A DNA stretch of 64,000 bases from contig JAWKHI010000004.1 of the NCBI GenBank assembly GCA_041394885.1, positions 186,001 through 250,000 on the forward strand. The letters run 5' to 3'. The DNA comes from DSOI01 sp041394885 (GTDB lineage: Bacteria > Acidobacteriota > Terriglobia > Bryobacterales > Bryobacteraceae). This document shows, piece after piece, positions 18,963-27,668 of this stretch (position 1 is its first letter; each line of letters opens with the position of its first letter). The position numbers and the translations under genes were made by a program. The notes under the pieces were generated by a model. The model was not told the DNA's origin. It saw nothing but the letters and a program-made list of their open reading frames with translations, and did no database searches.

Positions 18963-20696
18963 CTACTCCGGATAGAAACGCCAATTCGCCGTATGCGGGA
19001 CATTCCGCAGCGACGCGCGCACCAGTTCCACCGGCAGCATGCCCAACCGCAATATCCGGTCGTGAAATTCGCGCTCCCCCATCCCGCCTGATTCCACTGC
19101 CTCGCGGCGCAGCCCCCGGAACTGTAGCGCCCCCAGCATATACGCACACTGGTAAAGTGGACCGTCCGCGCTCGCCACCGATCGCCGAACCTCCGCCGCC
19201 GCATTCTCCCGCTCGTGGCCCACCCGCTCCACCAGGTACGCGATCGCCTCATCCGGCGTCATCTGGCCAAGGTGGAATTTGAGCGAAAACACGATCCGCG
19301 CGCAACGGTGCATCCGCCAGAACAGCGCCCCGATCCGGTTTTCCGGGGTCCGCGGAAAGCCCCGGTCCCACAAAATCATCTCCCAGTACAGCGCCCACCC
19401 CTCCATCCAGAACGGCGTCCAGAAGGCGTCCCGATAGGGGCGGTGCCGCCGGTTCATGTACATCTGCAGGTAATGCCCCGGGATCACTTCATGCAGCACC
19501 GTGGCCCGCGAAAAGTGGATGTTGTTCCCGCGCATGCTCATCTGCTTCTGCTCGTGCGTCATGCCATCGGTCGGAAACGAGACGCTCAACTCCGGGCCGC
19601 CCGTGAAGAACGGATTGATCCGCTGCCGTTCCGGCGTCATCATCCGCATGCGCCACACCGCGCTCGCCTGCGGAGGCACAGTGATCATTCCGTTCCTGGT
19701 CACGAAATCCAGCGCCTCGATCACCTGATCCCGCACCAGTTCCGGCTGCTTGCCCGGCGCCGCATGCAGCGTCTTGACGTGCTCGAGCGCCTTCTTCCAA
19801 TCCTCGCCGAACCCCAGATCGCGCGACGCGCGCAGCATTTCCCCGTCGCACCAGGCGAACTCCTTTTCCGCCATCGCGATCAGTTCTTCCGGCGTATACG
19901 GAATCAGCTCCGCGCTTAATTCCGCCATCAGAGCGTCCCGGCCAACAGGGTCGCCGATGATCGTATCCCGATCGTCCTTCTTCACCCCGGCCAGCTTTTC
20001 GCGGAGCAGTTCGGCATACGCCGCCATGTCTTTGTCCAGGCGCTGATACGGTTCCTTCAACCACCATGTGAATAACGGATCGTAGCCGTCGTAGAATCCG
20101 TACCATTCCTTCAGCGTCTGACGCAGCGAATCCACCGCCCTCGCCGCGCGGAAGGCGATGGTCTTGGTCACCGGCTTGTTGGGCGCCGCCGGATCCTTCG
20201 ATATCACCGACGCCGTCAGATCTTTGAGCAGCCGGTCCAGGCGCACCAACTCGCCCGCCGTTTTTTCAGGATCCACCGATTCCACACGCTGCCGCGCCAT
20301 GTACAACTCCGCCACCGATTCGCTGAAAGGCGCCCATGGACGCATCTCCTCGATGCGCGCCTGCTCATCCCGGGCTCGCCTCCGCAGAAAAGCAACCCGG
20401 CTTCGCCATGCCACCAGGTCCGCCTTGCCGTGCACGTCGAGCGACTCCGGCGCCACGCGGCCAATCGCATCCAGCCAGGAAGCTTCGAATTGTTCGAGCG
20501 CACGGGCGCGGACGAGAGAAAACGGAACCCGGTAGTAGCGCAGCAGGTTTTCCCGGTCTGCGGAATACCATTCGATCGGCTCCCGGAGGTCCTTGGACCC
20601 CGCCGGCCGCAAGCTCGCGATGTCGGGAGCCTCATAGGCAACCTGCGCCGGCAGCGCTTCGATCCACACAAGGAGGAGGAGCAGCAGGACAATCAT
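18963..20696 (-). CDS. Secreted DUF885-family putative metallopeptidase
   Basis: 577 residues with an N-terminal hydrophobic leader (MIVLLLLLLVWIEALPAQ). The diagnostic DUF885 segment is ATVLHEVIPGHYLQMYM, an HExxxGH arrangement suited to a zinc site, followed by FWMEGWALYWEMIL, which supplies a further glutamate. DUF885 proteins are widespread secreted or periplasmic proteins presumed to be peptidases; substrate is unknown. The gene follows flgK on the same strand after about 23 bases but has no evident link to motility. Confidence 0.82.
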   Translation of the reverse strand: MIVLLLLLLVWIEALPAQVAYEAPDIASLRPAGSKDLREPIEWYSADRENLLRYYRVPFSLVRARALEQFEASWLDAIGRVAPESLDVHGKADLVAWRSRVAFLRRRARDEQARIEEMRPWAPFSESVAELYMARQRVESVDPEKTAGELVRLDRLLKDLTASVISKDPAAPNKPVTKTIAFRAARAVDSLRQTLKEWYGFYDGYDPLFTWWLKEPYQRLDKDMAAYAELLREKLAGVKKDDRDTIIGDPVGRDALMAELSAELIPYTPEELIAMAEKEFAWCDGEMLRASRDLGFGEDWKKALEHVKTLHAAPGKQPELVRDQVIEALDFVTRNGMITVPPQASAVWRMRMMTPERQRINPFFTGGPELSVSFPTDGMTHEQKQMSMRGNNIHFSRATVLHEVIPGHYLQMYMNRRHRPYRDAFWTPFWMEGWALYWEMILWDRGFPRTPENRIGALFWRMHRCARIVFSLKFHLGQMTPDEAIAYLVERVGHERENAAAEVRRSVASADGPLYQCAYMLGALQFRGLRREAVESGGMGEREFHDRILRLGMLPVELVRASLRNVPHTANWRFYPE

Positions 20697-20719
20697 CAGG
20701 CTCAGCCTAGCAGACCGAA

Positions 20720-22078
20720 CTACCGCAGAATGCCGAGAGTCGTCTCCGTCAGCGAGTTCAACACCCGCACCAGTTCCGCGTTCGCCTCGTACTGGCGCTG
20801 GAACGCGATCAGCTTCACCGCTTCCTCGTCCAGGTTCACTTCCGTTTCCTGCGCGCGAAGCTGGCGGGCCTGGCTGAGCAGCAGTTCATGGGTGCGAGCG
20901 CTGCTCCGCGCCGTGGCCACTTCGTGGCCAAGATTCCCGGCCGTCTGGCCCAGGTATTGCGTGAACGTAAAGCCATCCAATTCGCGGGATGTGGCGAGTG
21001 ACGCCAGTTCGAGCGCGTTGCCATTGCCGCCCGGCGCATCGATGGAGGCTCCCGCGAGTTCCTCGGCCGTAATTCCGGTCACCCTCAGTGTCGACGCCGC
21101 GCCCCCCGCCGCATCGAAAGAAAACAATTCCCCGCCCGGTTGATCGTTGCGGTCCAGCCCCGCCGTGAGCAAAGCGTTGACTCGCGTCGCCACAGACTCG
21201 GCCAAGGTGTTGAGTCCGCCCAACAGTGCCCCCGTCGAACCGTTACGGAAATCCAGAATGCCTTTGATCTTCCCCGCCGAAATCTGGGCGGTGACGTCCT
21301 TTCCCGCCTGGTCCCGCAATACCAGCGACGAACCAGAGGAGTCTGCCGAAATCGGGTAGTGGCGGTCGGCGATCACCAGCGGCGTCTGCCCCCCCAGTTG
21401 TACCGTGAAGGACCCGTCGTCGGCACGGATCAGGTCGAAGTCCACCAAAGCCGACAAATCTTCGAGCGCCGCGTGGACCTGCGCGTCCAACCCCGGATCC
21501 TCCAGCTTCCGCCGGTCGGATCGTACCTCGATGTTATAGGCCTGGATGCTCGCTCCCAAACGGTTGATCTGCTCCACGGTGGCGCCGATCTCGGCATCGG
21601 CGTCATGGGCCGCCGAGGTGATCGAACCCGCCAGAAAGCCGAACGCCGCCGAAAGATCCGAGGCCCGGTCGATCACCAACTGGCGCGACGGGATCTCGTT
21701 CGGATTCAGGCTCCACTGCGAGAATGCCCCGAATAGGTCGTCGAGCGCGCCCGCCACGCCGCCCGGTGCCGCCACGTCAAGCAGCGGCTCCAGACGTTCC
21801 AAATTCGACGCCGCTTGGGAAAAACGCCCCTCCCGCCCGGACTGTTCGTAGACCGACTGCTCCAGAAACGCCCGCCGGCTGCTCAGCAGCCCATTGTCCC
21901 CCAGGCCCCCAGGCAGCGCGTTCGGGAGGTCGAACCGCTTGGCCACCAACGACAGGTCCTGCTTCACAAACCCCGGCGCCTTCGCGTTCGTCACGTTGTT
22001 GCTCGATACGTCGATCGCACGCTGCACCGTCCGCATCGAATCGGCCACCGTCACCAGCGAGTTGAGCAAATTACCCAT
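20720..22078 (-). CDS. flgK: Flagellar hook-associated protein FlgK (HAP1)
   Basis: 452 residues. The N-terminus carries the rod/hook-family helix (LLNSLVTVADSMRTVQRAIDVSSNNVTNAKAPGF, seen as LVTVADSMRTVQRAID then SNNVTNAKAPGF) and the C-terminus the matching helix with LDEEAVKLIAFQRQYEANAEL. FlgK forms the first hook-filament junction ring outside the cell. ATG 22078 is used because it opens directly onto this helix; the 12 extra residues of the longer frame read as leader DNA. It is the last gene of a flgM-flgN-flgK set; flgL, its usual follower, is not present next to it. Confidence 0.93.
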   Translation of the reverse strand: MGNLLNSLVTVADSMRTVQRAIDVSSNNVTNAKAPGFVKQDLSLVAKRFDLPNALPGGLGDNGLLSSRRAFLEQSVYEQSGREGRFSQAASNLERLEPLLDVAAPGGVAGALDDLFGAFSQWSLNPNEIPSRQLVIDRASDLSAAFGFLAGSITSAAHDADAEIGATVEQINRLGASIQAYNIEVRSDRRKLEDPGLDAQVHAALEDLSALVDFDLIRADDGSFTVQLGGQTPLVIADRHYPISADSSGSSLVLRDQAGKDVTAQISAGKIKGILDFRNGSTGALLGGLNTLAESVATRVNALLTAGLDRNDQPGGELFSFDAAGGAASTLRVTGITAEELAGASIDAPGGNGNALELASLATSRELDGFTFTQYLGQTAGNLGHEVATARSSARTHELLLSQARQLRAQETEVNLDEEAVKLIAFQRQYEANAELVRVLNSLTETTLGILR

Positions 22079-22135
22079 CGTGCACCTCTCTCTGTGAGAC
22101 CCGGCCCCGGCCAACTCCGGCCGCCGCCCGATCTC

Positions 22136-22582
22136 TCAGCCCTGCGCCACCCTCGTCGCCGCATCGGGCCGGATCGCCAGTGACTTTCGCCCCGACGCCG
22201 TGTAGCTTTCCGCTGCCCCGTACATCTGCGCGGCCAACGAAAAACGCACCGAAGCGGCTTGATGCAGCAACCGGCTCGCCACGCCCAGTTCACTGCGCAG
22301 CCGGATCAACGCCGCTCGCTCGGCCTCCCGATCCCCGGCCTTCTCGCCCGCGACTCGTTCCCTCGAAGCCGCCAACGGCGCGCCCAGCCACTCCGCCGCT
22401 CGGCGCAGTTCCACCTCCACCCGCTCCATCGCTTCCGGCGTCGCCCGAATCAGATCCTCGATCGCCCGCCCGATCGCCGCCGTTGCCCGCTCCGCACCGC
22501 CCCCGCGCTCTACTCCGTTCACCCGTCCCCCTGCGTCCTCCTCCATCGCTCGGCCAAGCGCCGCCAGTCCCTCCCCATTCAC
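22136..22582 (-). CDS. flgN: FlgN-like flagellar export chaperone (by context)
   Basis: 148 residues, almost entirely helical and rich in Ala, Arg and Glu, with heptad-like stretches around residues 30-110 (RAIEDLIRATPEAMERVEVE, LIRLRSELGVASRLLHQA). FlgN is a small helical cytoplasmic chaperone that binds FlgK and FlgL before export; its sequence is poorly conserved. The identification depends on length, composition and position between flgM and flgK. GTG 22582 shares a base with the flgM stop (TAGTG), indicating coupled translation. Confidence 0.65.
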   Translation of the reverse strand: MNGEGLAALGRAMEEDAGGRVNGVERGGGAERATAAIGRAIEDLIRATPEAMERVEVELRRAAEWLGAPLAASRERVAGEKAGDREAERAALIRLRSELGVASRLLHQAASVRFSLAAQMYGAAESYTASGRKSLAIRPDAATRVAQG

Positions 22583-22908
22583 TAGAATCCCGCCTGCTCG
22601 GATTCCGCGATGATACTCCGGCTCAACTGCAACGGATCGATCTCATAGCTCCCACTCGCCACCACCGCCGCCAGCGCCCCGATCTTCGCCTCACGCTCTT
22701 CCGCATCCGGTTGGTTCACCCTTACCTGTTGGCTCAACGACGATAGACTCACCTCATCGGTCGATGCGCTCGAACCCCCTACGGGCTTCGACCCGCCGGA
22801 ACGCTCCAGGTACGCGGCTCGCGCCGCCTTCGCCGCTTCCTGCGTCTCCACTGCCTTCGTCTTCGCGTCCGGCTGTGGCGGTTGTACGTTTGTGTTTTGT
22901 ATTTTCAC
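22582..22908 (-). CDS. flgM: Anti-sigma-28 factor FlgM
   Basis: 108 residues starting at GTG 22908. The first half is disordered and polar (QPPQPDAKTKAVETQEA); the second half holds the sigma-binding helices in the FlgM pattern TDEVSLSSLSQQV, then EREAKIGALAAVVASGSYEI and DPLQLSRSIIAE. FlgM holds sigma-28 (FliA) inactive until it is exported through the finished hook-basal body. It leads the flgM-flgN-flgK unit and has a sigma-28-like promoter a few bases upstream, fitting autogenous control. Confidence 0.9.
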   Translation of the reverse strand: MKIQNTNVQPPQPDAKTKAVETQEAAKAARAAYLERSGGSKPVGGSSASTDEVSLSSLSQQVRVNQPDAEEREAKIGALAAVVASGSYEIDPLQLSRSIIAESEQAGF

Positions 22909-22928
22909 GAACTTATCACTCCCCCTTC

Positions 22929-22957
22929 ATATCGGCCCACCTCTCCCCTCCCTTTAA
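22929..22957 (-). promoter_or_regulatory. Sigma-28 (FliA)-like promoter of flgM-flgN-flgK
   Basis: On the minus strand TTAAAGG (22957-22951) is followed by GCCGATAT (22936-22929). Known sigma-28 promoters have TAAA and GCCGATAA separated by 15 bases; here the gap from TAAA to GCCGATAT is 16, with seven of eight matches in the -10 box. It lies 20 bases upstream of the flgM GTG, with a GGGGGAG ribosome-binding-site candidate between them. The leader would be short, so the predicted start site needs mapping. Confidence 0.6.
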
Positions 22958-23026
22958 CCCATCCCCCAGCCGGAAATTTTCCCCGCCATCGGAACTACTT
23001 TCAACATTGTCCCGTATAGTATGAAC

Positions 23027-23032
23027 AGGAGG
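23027..23032 (+). promoter_or_regulatory. Strong Shine-Dalgarno AGGAGG fixing a TTG start
   Basis: A perfect AGGAGG lies 5 bases before TTG 23038, which begins a good signal peptide. No ATG or GTG in this frame fits better, so the heme/copper protein downstream most likely starts with TTG. A TATAGT at 23015-23020 is a possible -10 element but would place the transcript start almost on the Shine-Dalgarno sequence. Confidence 0.6.
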
Positions 23033-23037
23033 CTGTT

Positions 23038-24333
23038 TTGATTCGTTCTTTGTGTGTCGTATTCTTCGCCGCTGGCTTCGCGCTCGCTGCTCCAGCCGCA
23101 ACTACCCCCTCCTTTTTCAGAGACGTCGTTCCGGTTCTGCAAAAGAATTGCCAGGGATGCCATCGTCCAGGAGAGGCTGCCCCCATGTCCCTGCTGACCT
23201 ACGAGCAGGTTCGCCCATGGGCAAAAGCCATCAAGGAAGCCGTTGCCAACAACCGTATGCCCCCATGGTTTGCAGACCCGCACGTCGGCAAATTCGCCAA
23301 TGACCGGTCCATGCCGGAAGCCGACCGCAAGACCCTCTTCGCCTGGATCGACTCCGGCGCCAAACCCGGCGATCCTGCCGATGCCCCGGCGCCCCTCACC
23401 TTCGCCGACGGCTGGGCCATCGATACCCCCGACGCCGTCTACGAAATGCCCGCGCCGTACGACGTCCCGGACTCGGGCACCATCGAGTATACCTACTACA
23501 TCGTTCCCTCCGGCTTCACCGAAGACAAATGGGTCACCATGGCCGAGGCCCGGCCCGGCAATCGCTCCGTCGTCCATCACATCATCGTCTTTTCCCGCGA
23601 CCCGAACTCGAAGTGGCTTCGCAATTTTCCCGTCGGCGAAGCCTTCGTCCCCAACCGGAAATCGGAAGGCGGCATGAGCGGCGAGTTCATCACCGGCTAC
23701 GCGCCCGGCCTCCCTCCGGAAGCGCTCCGCCCCGGCCAGGCCAAGCTCATCAAGGCCGGTTCGGACCTCGTCTTCCAGATGCACTATACCGCCACCGGCA
23801 AAGCCGCCCGCGATCAATCGAAAGTCGGCATCGTCTTCGCCAAACAGCCCCCCAAGCAGCGCGTCATGACCCTCGCCGCCGCCAACAGCCGGTTCGTCAT
23901 TCCCCCCGGCGCCCCCAATCATCGCGTCGAAGGCTCCATCACCCTTCACGCCGACACCGAACTGGTCGGCCTGCTCCCCCACATGCACCTGCGCGGTAAA
24001 GCGATGGAGATGCGTGCCGTCTACCCCACCGGCGAGACCGAGAAATTGTTATGGGTCCCCCGTTACGATTTCAACTGGCAGCTCTGGTACCAGCTCCCGG
24101 TCGGCAAAGTGCTCCCCAAAGGCACCCGCATAGAAGCCACCGGCTACTTCGACAACTCGCCCAACAACAAGAACAATCCCGACCCCAACGCCGAGGTCCG
24201 CCACGGCGACCAGAGTTGGGAAGAAATGATGATCGGCTTCTTCAACGTCGCCTTCGACGCCAGCGTGAAGCCCGTCGACATTCTGCGGGCGCCAAAAAAG
24301 GACGCCGCAAACAGGACCGGTGCCGGCGAATAA
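23038..24333 (+). CDS. Secreted protein with heme-c domain and PHM-like type II copper monooxygenase fold
   Basis: 431 residues. A signal peptide (SLCVVFFAAGFALAAPA) is followed by one heme-c site CQGCH (38-42) in a short cytochrome domain, then a region with the copper-ligand motifs of ascorbate-dependent monooxygenases (PHM/DBH type): VVHHIIVF (H180, H181), FQMHYTATGK (H249) and LLPHMHLRGKAM (H315, H317), plus EEMMIGFF as a candidate Met ligand. The known eukaryotic relatives hydroxylate C-H bonds using two coppers. A heme delivering electrons to the copper sites is a plausible reading. The next gene, another heme-c protein, overlaps its end. Confidence 0.82.
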   Translation: MIRSLCVVFFAAGFALAAPAATTPSFFRDVVPVLQKNCQGCHRPGEAAPMSLLTYEQVRPWAKAIKEAVANNRMPPWFADPHVGKFANDRSMPEADRKTLFAWIDSGAKPGDPADAPAPLTFADGWAIDTPDAVYEMPAPYDVPDSGTIEYTYYIVPSGFTEDKWVTMAEARPGNRSVVHHIIVFSRDPNSKWLRNFPVGEAFVPNRKSEGGMSGEFITGYAPGLPPEALRPGQAKLIKAGSDLVFQMHYTATGKAARDQSKVGIVFAKQPPKQRVMTLAAANSRFVIPPGAPNHRVEGSITLHADTELVGLLPHMHLRGKAMEMRAVYPTGETEKLLWVPRYDFNWQLWYQLPVGKVLPKGTRIEATGYFDNSPNNKNNPDPNAEVRHGDQSWEEMMIGFFNVAFDASVKPVDILRAPKKDAANRTGAGE

Positions 24334-25018
24334 ACTCCTCCTCGTCGTCACCGGCGGGGTCTTTCTTTGGGTGGCGGTTCCTCCGGCCGCCGCCCATGAC
24401 CCCGTTACCACCAAGCTCACTTGGTCCCGGGACATCTCCCGCATCGTCTACAAACACTGTGTAACCTGCCATCGCCCCGGAGGCAGTACGCCCATGGCCC
24501 TCCTCGATTACGCCGAAGCCCGTCCCTGGGCCAAAGCCATCAAGGAAGAGGTGCTCGAACGCCGCATGCCTCCCGCCGCCGCCATGCAGGGCTTCGGCGA
24601 ATTTCGCGACAGCGGCTCTCTGTCTCAGGAGGACATTCATCTCCTTGCGGACTGGGTCGAAGGCGGCGCCCCCGAAGGCGATCCCGCTTTTCTGCCCCCC
24701 AAGCCCAAGCCCGCCCCCCACTCCACCGTCTCCGCCCGAACGCCCCTCCCCGCCCGTCTCAACGCACCCATGAGCCTCCACGCCATTCGCCTGGAAGGCC
24801 TCCATGAAGGCGGCTCGCTCCAGGTCGTCGCCCTCACACCCACCGGTGTCGTCGCACCGTTGCTGTGGGTCTACAACTACCGCGACAAATACAACCGCAA
24901 TCGGACCTACCTCTATCGCAACCCCGTCCACCTGCCCGCCGGCACTCGCATCGTCGCCCGCCCCGCCGCCGCCGCCGCCCGCATCTTTATTCGCCCAGAC
25001 GCCGTACCGGAACCGTGA
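24320..25018 (+). CDS. Secreted mono-heme cytochrome c domain protein
   Basis: 232 residues starting at GTG 24320, overlapping the previous gene by 14 bases. A hydrophobic leader (KLLLVVTGGVFLWVAVPPAAA) precedes CVTCHRPGGSTPMALL and a domain very like the heme domain of the upstream protein (WAKAIKEEVLERRMPP against WAKAIKEAVANNRMPP), pointing to duplication. The C-terminal half has a beta-rich region but lacks the HH and HMH copper motifs, so it may be a stand-alone electron carrier for its neighbour. Confidence 0.78.
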   Translation: MPANKLLLVVTGGVFLWVAVPPAAAHDPVTTKLTWSRDISRIVYKHCVTCHRPGGSTPMALLDYAEARPWAKAIKEEVLERRMPPAAAMQGFGEFRDSGSLSQEDIHLLADWVEGGAPEGDPAFLPPKPKPAPHSTVSARTPLPARLNAPMSLHAIRLEGLHEGGSLQVVALTPTGVVAPLLWVYNYRDKYNRNRTYLYRNPVHLPAGTRIVARPAAAAARIFIRPDAVPEP

Positions 25019-25871
25019 AGTTCACCGTGTTCACCACCCCGTCCCGCTGAAACTGCACCCAGATCCGATACGCCGTCGCTCGCGGAAAAATCACGTTGAA
25101 CTGCACCTGCGGACGGTCCTCGGCCTCCGGGTACGCATACAGCGGATGGTCATGGATCACATCCACCAGGTCCTGGCTCGCAATCAGCATGTGCCCCCAC
25201 GCCGCCAGATACTGCTCGAGCTTCTCTACCGGGCGCAGCCGGAAAAACAACAGCGTCTCCTGGCCGGCCACCGGAACCGCTGGCTCGGTGATCAGCTCCA
25301 CGTCCAGGTTGGCGGCGTGCTTCACACCCTGGTCCGCCGCCAGGCGCACCGGTACCCCCGGATGGTCGACCGCTCCCCCGGTGAAAACCGTTCGCATCAG
25401 GAACTGCGGTGTTGCCCCGCGCGGATACGCATCCGCCACCAGACGATACGCGCCCTCACGCGGCAGCACCCCATGCCACGCAAACAGGCCGTCAGCCAAT
25501 CGCTCCGGATGCTCGTGCGCGAACCACCCCAGATCCTCATGCAGCACGAACAAATGGAAGATCCGCTCGTGGACGATCTCGAAATCCGACACCGCTTCGC
25601 CGCTCCCAGGGTCCAGAAACCGGAATTCGAAGCGAGTCGTCCGGCCCGGTTGCGGAACCCGTGGAATCGTCCGCAACTCCAGGCGATATTGCTCCGGATC
25701 GGGCAGGTTCGCCACCAGCTTCATCCCGCAGCGCGAACATTTTCCCGGACCCGCCGCCCGCACGTCCCGGTCCATCGGGCAGATGAACTCATCCTTGGGC
25801 GGCGCCTGCCCGCGGGCCACCATACCGTACGCGCCGCCCGCCCCCGCCGCGACGAAGTCCCGCCGTTTCAC
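24987..25871 (-). CDS. Exported protein with heavy-metal-binding domain (CPM...CxxCGM)
   Basis: About 294 residues from GTG 25871. A twin-arginine-like leader (KRRDFVAAGAGGAYGMV) is followed by FICPMDRDVRAAGPGKCSRCGMKL, here noted as CPMDRD and KCSRCGMKL, which is the heavy-metal-binding domain often attached to copper-handling proteins. The rest contains histidine-rich strands (FAHEHPERL, WGHMLIASQDL, VIHDHPLY) resembling a beta-sandwich; the HEHP/HDHP motifs could bind copper. The start overlaps the stop of the upstream dehydrogenase (GTGA). It converges on the heme-c/copper genes, so a shared copper or redox theme is likely. Confidence 0.72.
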   Translation of the reverse strand: MKRRDFVAAGAGGAYGMVARGQAPPKDEFICPMDRDVRAAGPGKCSRCGMKLVANLPDPEQYRLELRTIPRVPQPGRTTRFEFRFLDPGSGEAVSDFEIVHERIFHLFVLHEDLGWFAHEHPERLADGLFAWHGVLPREGAYRLVADAYPRGATPQFLMRTVFTGGAVDHPGVPVRLAADQGVKHAANLDVELITEPAVPVAGQETLLFFRLRPVEKLEQYLAAWGHMLIASQDLVDVIHDHPLYAYPEAEDRPQVQFNVIFPRATAYRIWVQFQRDGVVNTVNFTVPVRRLGE

Positions 25872-26653
25872 GACACCGGTTCGAACGGCCAGATCCGCGT
25901 TGTCGAGTACCCGCCATCGACGGCAATGCACTGGCCCGTGATGTAGTTGGCCCCCGGCGACGCGAGAAACACCGCCGTCGCCGCGCAATCTTCCGGCGTC
26001 CCCGGGTTCGGATTCGCCTGCGCGCCTTCCAGCCAGTCCTTCATGATCTTCGGCTGCCACATCGCCCGGTTCAGATCCGTGATGATGAAGCCCGGTGCGA
26101 TGCAGTTCACTTGAATATTGTGCCGGCCCCATTCCGCCGCCAACACCCGCGTCAGGCCCCACAACGCGCTCTTGGTCATGTTGTACACCGCGAGGTATGG
26201 GAGGCCCAGAATCGACATCAGGGAACCGATGTTCACGATCTTGCCCCCTTGGCCGCGGTCCACCATCTTCTTCCCGATCCCACGCGTGAGCTCGAAAATG
26301 CCATGCAGGTTGGTCTGCATGATGCGGTCGTACTCTTCCTGCGTGAAGTCCTCCACACGCTTGCGGACGTTGGTGCCCGCCACGTTCACCAGGATGTCGG
26401 CGTGCCCCCACTTCTCAATGCAGTTTTGAATGGACGCGTTGTCGGCGACATCGAGCGAAAACGCCTCCGCCGAATACCCCTCGGCCTTGATGGCGTCCAC
26501 TTCCTTCTGCAGCTTTTCCGCCGAACGCGCGGCGAGCACCGTGTGCGCGCCTGCCGCCGCTAATTCCTGGGCGATGGAGAGGCCGATGCCTCGGGAGGCT
26601 CCGGCGACGAGCGCGGTCTTTCCGGATAGATCGAATGGGCTTTTTCGTGGCAT
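25868..26653 (-). CDS. Short-chain dehydrogenase, gluconate-5-dehydrogenase-like
   Basis: 261 residues from ATG 26653. Classical SDR elements: ALVAGASRGIGLSIA near residue 15, NVAGTN near 90, a catalytic serine in IVNIGSLMS, YNMTKSALWG supplying Tyr and Lys of YxxxK, and a C-terminal YITGQCIAVDGGYS. This pattern is common in sugar-acid and 3-oxoacyl reductases; the DLSGKTALV start and overall form are closest to gluconate 5-dehydrogenase-type proteins. Coupled to the metal-binding-domain gene by a GTGA overlap, though the functional link is unclear. Confidence 0.86.
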   Translation of the reverse strand: MPRKSPFDLSGKTALVAGASRGIGLSIAQELAAAGAHTVLAARSAEKLQKEVDAIKAEGYSAEAFSLDVADNASIQNCIEKWGHADILVNVAGTNVRKRVEDFTQEEYDRIMQTNLHGIFELTRGIGKKMVDRGQGGKIVNIGSLMSILGLPYLAVYNMTKSALWGLTRVLAAEWGRHNIQVNCIAPGFIITDLNRAMWQPKIMKDWLEGAQANPNPGTPEDCAATAVFLASPGANYITGQCIAVDGGYSTTRIWPFEPVS

Positions 26654-26728
26654 AGAAATCACTAGTGTATCGCGGCCGATGCCGCAAGGACGCACCACCC
26701 CGGCATCCAACGTGCTCACCGTACGCGC

Positions 26729-27370
26729 ATGAGGAAAATCGCCATCGTCATACTGCTGCTGATCCTCGGCGCCGCTTGGGCTCTGCAAGGCTCCCGTGCG
26801 CAGTTCATCCTCGGAGGCGCTCTCATCAACGCCGGATACCGCCTTCAGGACCCCCTCACCCCATACGACTTCGCTAACCCCGAGGCCACAGCCCTCCAAA
26901 TCTGGGACGAGTTCATCCACCATAACCAACTCGCCGCCACCGTCCGCTCCCGCTGGCCCCGCACCGCCCGCCACCCCGTCGTCGCCCTGGTCGCCTGCAT
27001 GGATGGACGCCTGGACTCCAATGAAATCGCCGGTGACACGCGCCGTTACTACTACGTCGTCCGCCTCGCCGGATCCGTCCTCTCCGCCAAAGAGGAGGAA
27101 ATGCTAGAACTCGCCGTCGCCAACGGCGTCAAGGTCGTCGTCTTCACCACCCACTCCGATTGCGCCGCCGAGAAGGCAGCCGCCGATCCTGCCACTCGCG
27201 CCGCGTTCCCCAATCTGTCCGCAGCCGTCGACGAACGCCAGGCCCGTTTCGACGAATTTCTCGCACGGCCCAGAATCCAAAAAGAGATCGCCGCCCAGGC
27301 CCTCGTCGTGAAATGGATGGATCTCGACACTCTCACTGAGCGTGTTACGCCCCACTTGACGTCGCGATAA
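26729..27370 (+). CDS. Membrane-anchored beta-carbonic-anhydrase-like protein
   Basis: 213 residues. An N-terminal hydrophobic helix (KIAIVILLLILGAAWAL) is followed by the zinc site of beta-class carbonic anhydrases: VACMDGRLD (C90, with the D92/R94 dyad) and THSDC (H142, C145). These three ligands and the Asp-Arg pair are the minimal beta-CA set for CO2 hydration. The protein is shorter and more diverged than cytosolic beta-CAs and appears to be exported or anchored, which is less common. It stands alone. Confidence 0.72.
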   Translation: MRKIAIVILLLILGAAWALQGSRAQFILGGALINAGYRLQDPLTPYDFANPEATALQIWDEFIHHNQLAATVRSRWPRTARHPVVALVACMDGRLDSNEIAGDTRRYYYVVRLAGSVLSAKEEEMLELAVANGVKVVVFTTHSDCAAEKAAADPATRAAFPNLSAAVDERQARFDEFLARPRIQKEIAAQALVVKWMDLDTLTERVTPHLTSR

Positions 27371-27422
27371 ACCCCACCCGCGCTCGCCACAGGCTACCTC
27401 GAAACCCTGCTAGCCTGAACAA

Positions 27423-27668
27423 ATGAGCGAAACGGCCGATCCGCCCATCGTTACCGATCCCGCCATTCTCGGCGGCAAACCCCTCCTTCGCGGCACGCGC
27501 TTCAGTGTTGACTTCATCCTCGAGCTCCTTGCCAACGGAGCCTCCATCGCCGACATCCTCAAAGGCTACCCAACCATTCAGAAGGACGCCGCCGTCTCCG
27601 CCATCCAGTTCGCCGCCGAAATCGTCCGCGCCCCCTCCGCCACCGACATCGAGGAGCCCGGTCAATGA
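27423..27668 (+). CDS. DUF433-family antitoxin
   Basis: 81 residues with the DUF433 signature: IVTDPAILGGKPLLRGTRFS, then VDFILELLANGASIADIL and GYPTI. DUF433 proteins are small helix-turn-helix antitoxins, usually encoded just upstream of a PIN-like or DUF5615 toxin. Here the stop overlaps the ATG of the next gene (ATGA), the usual arrangement of such a pair. Confidence 0.85.
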   Translation: MSETADPPIVTDPAILGGKPLLRGTRFSVDFILELLANGASIADILKGYPTIQKDAAVSAIQFAAEIVRAPSATDIEEPGQ

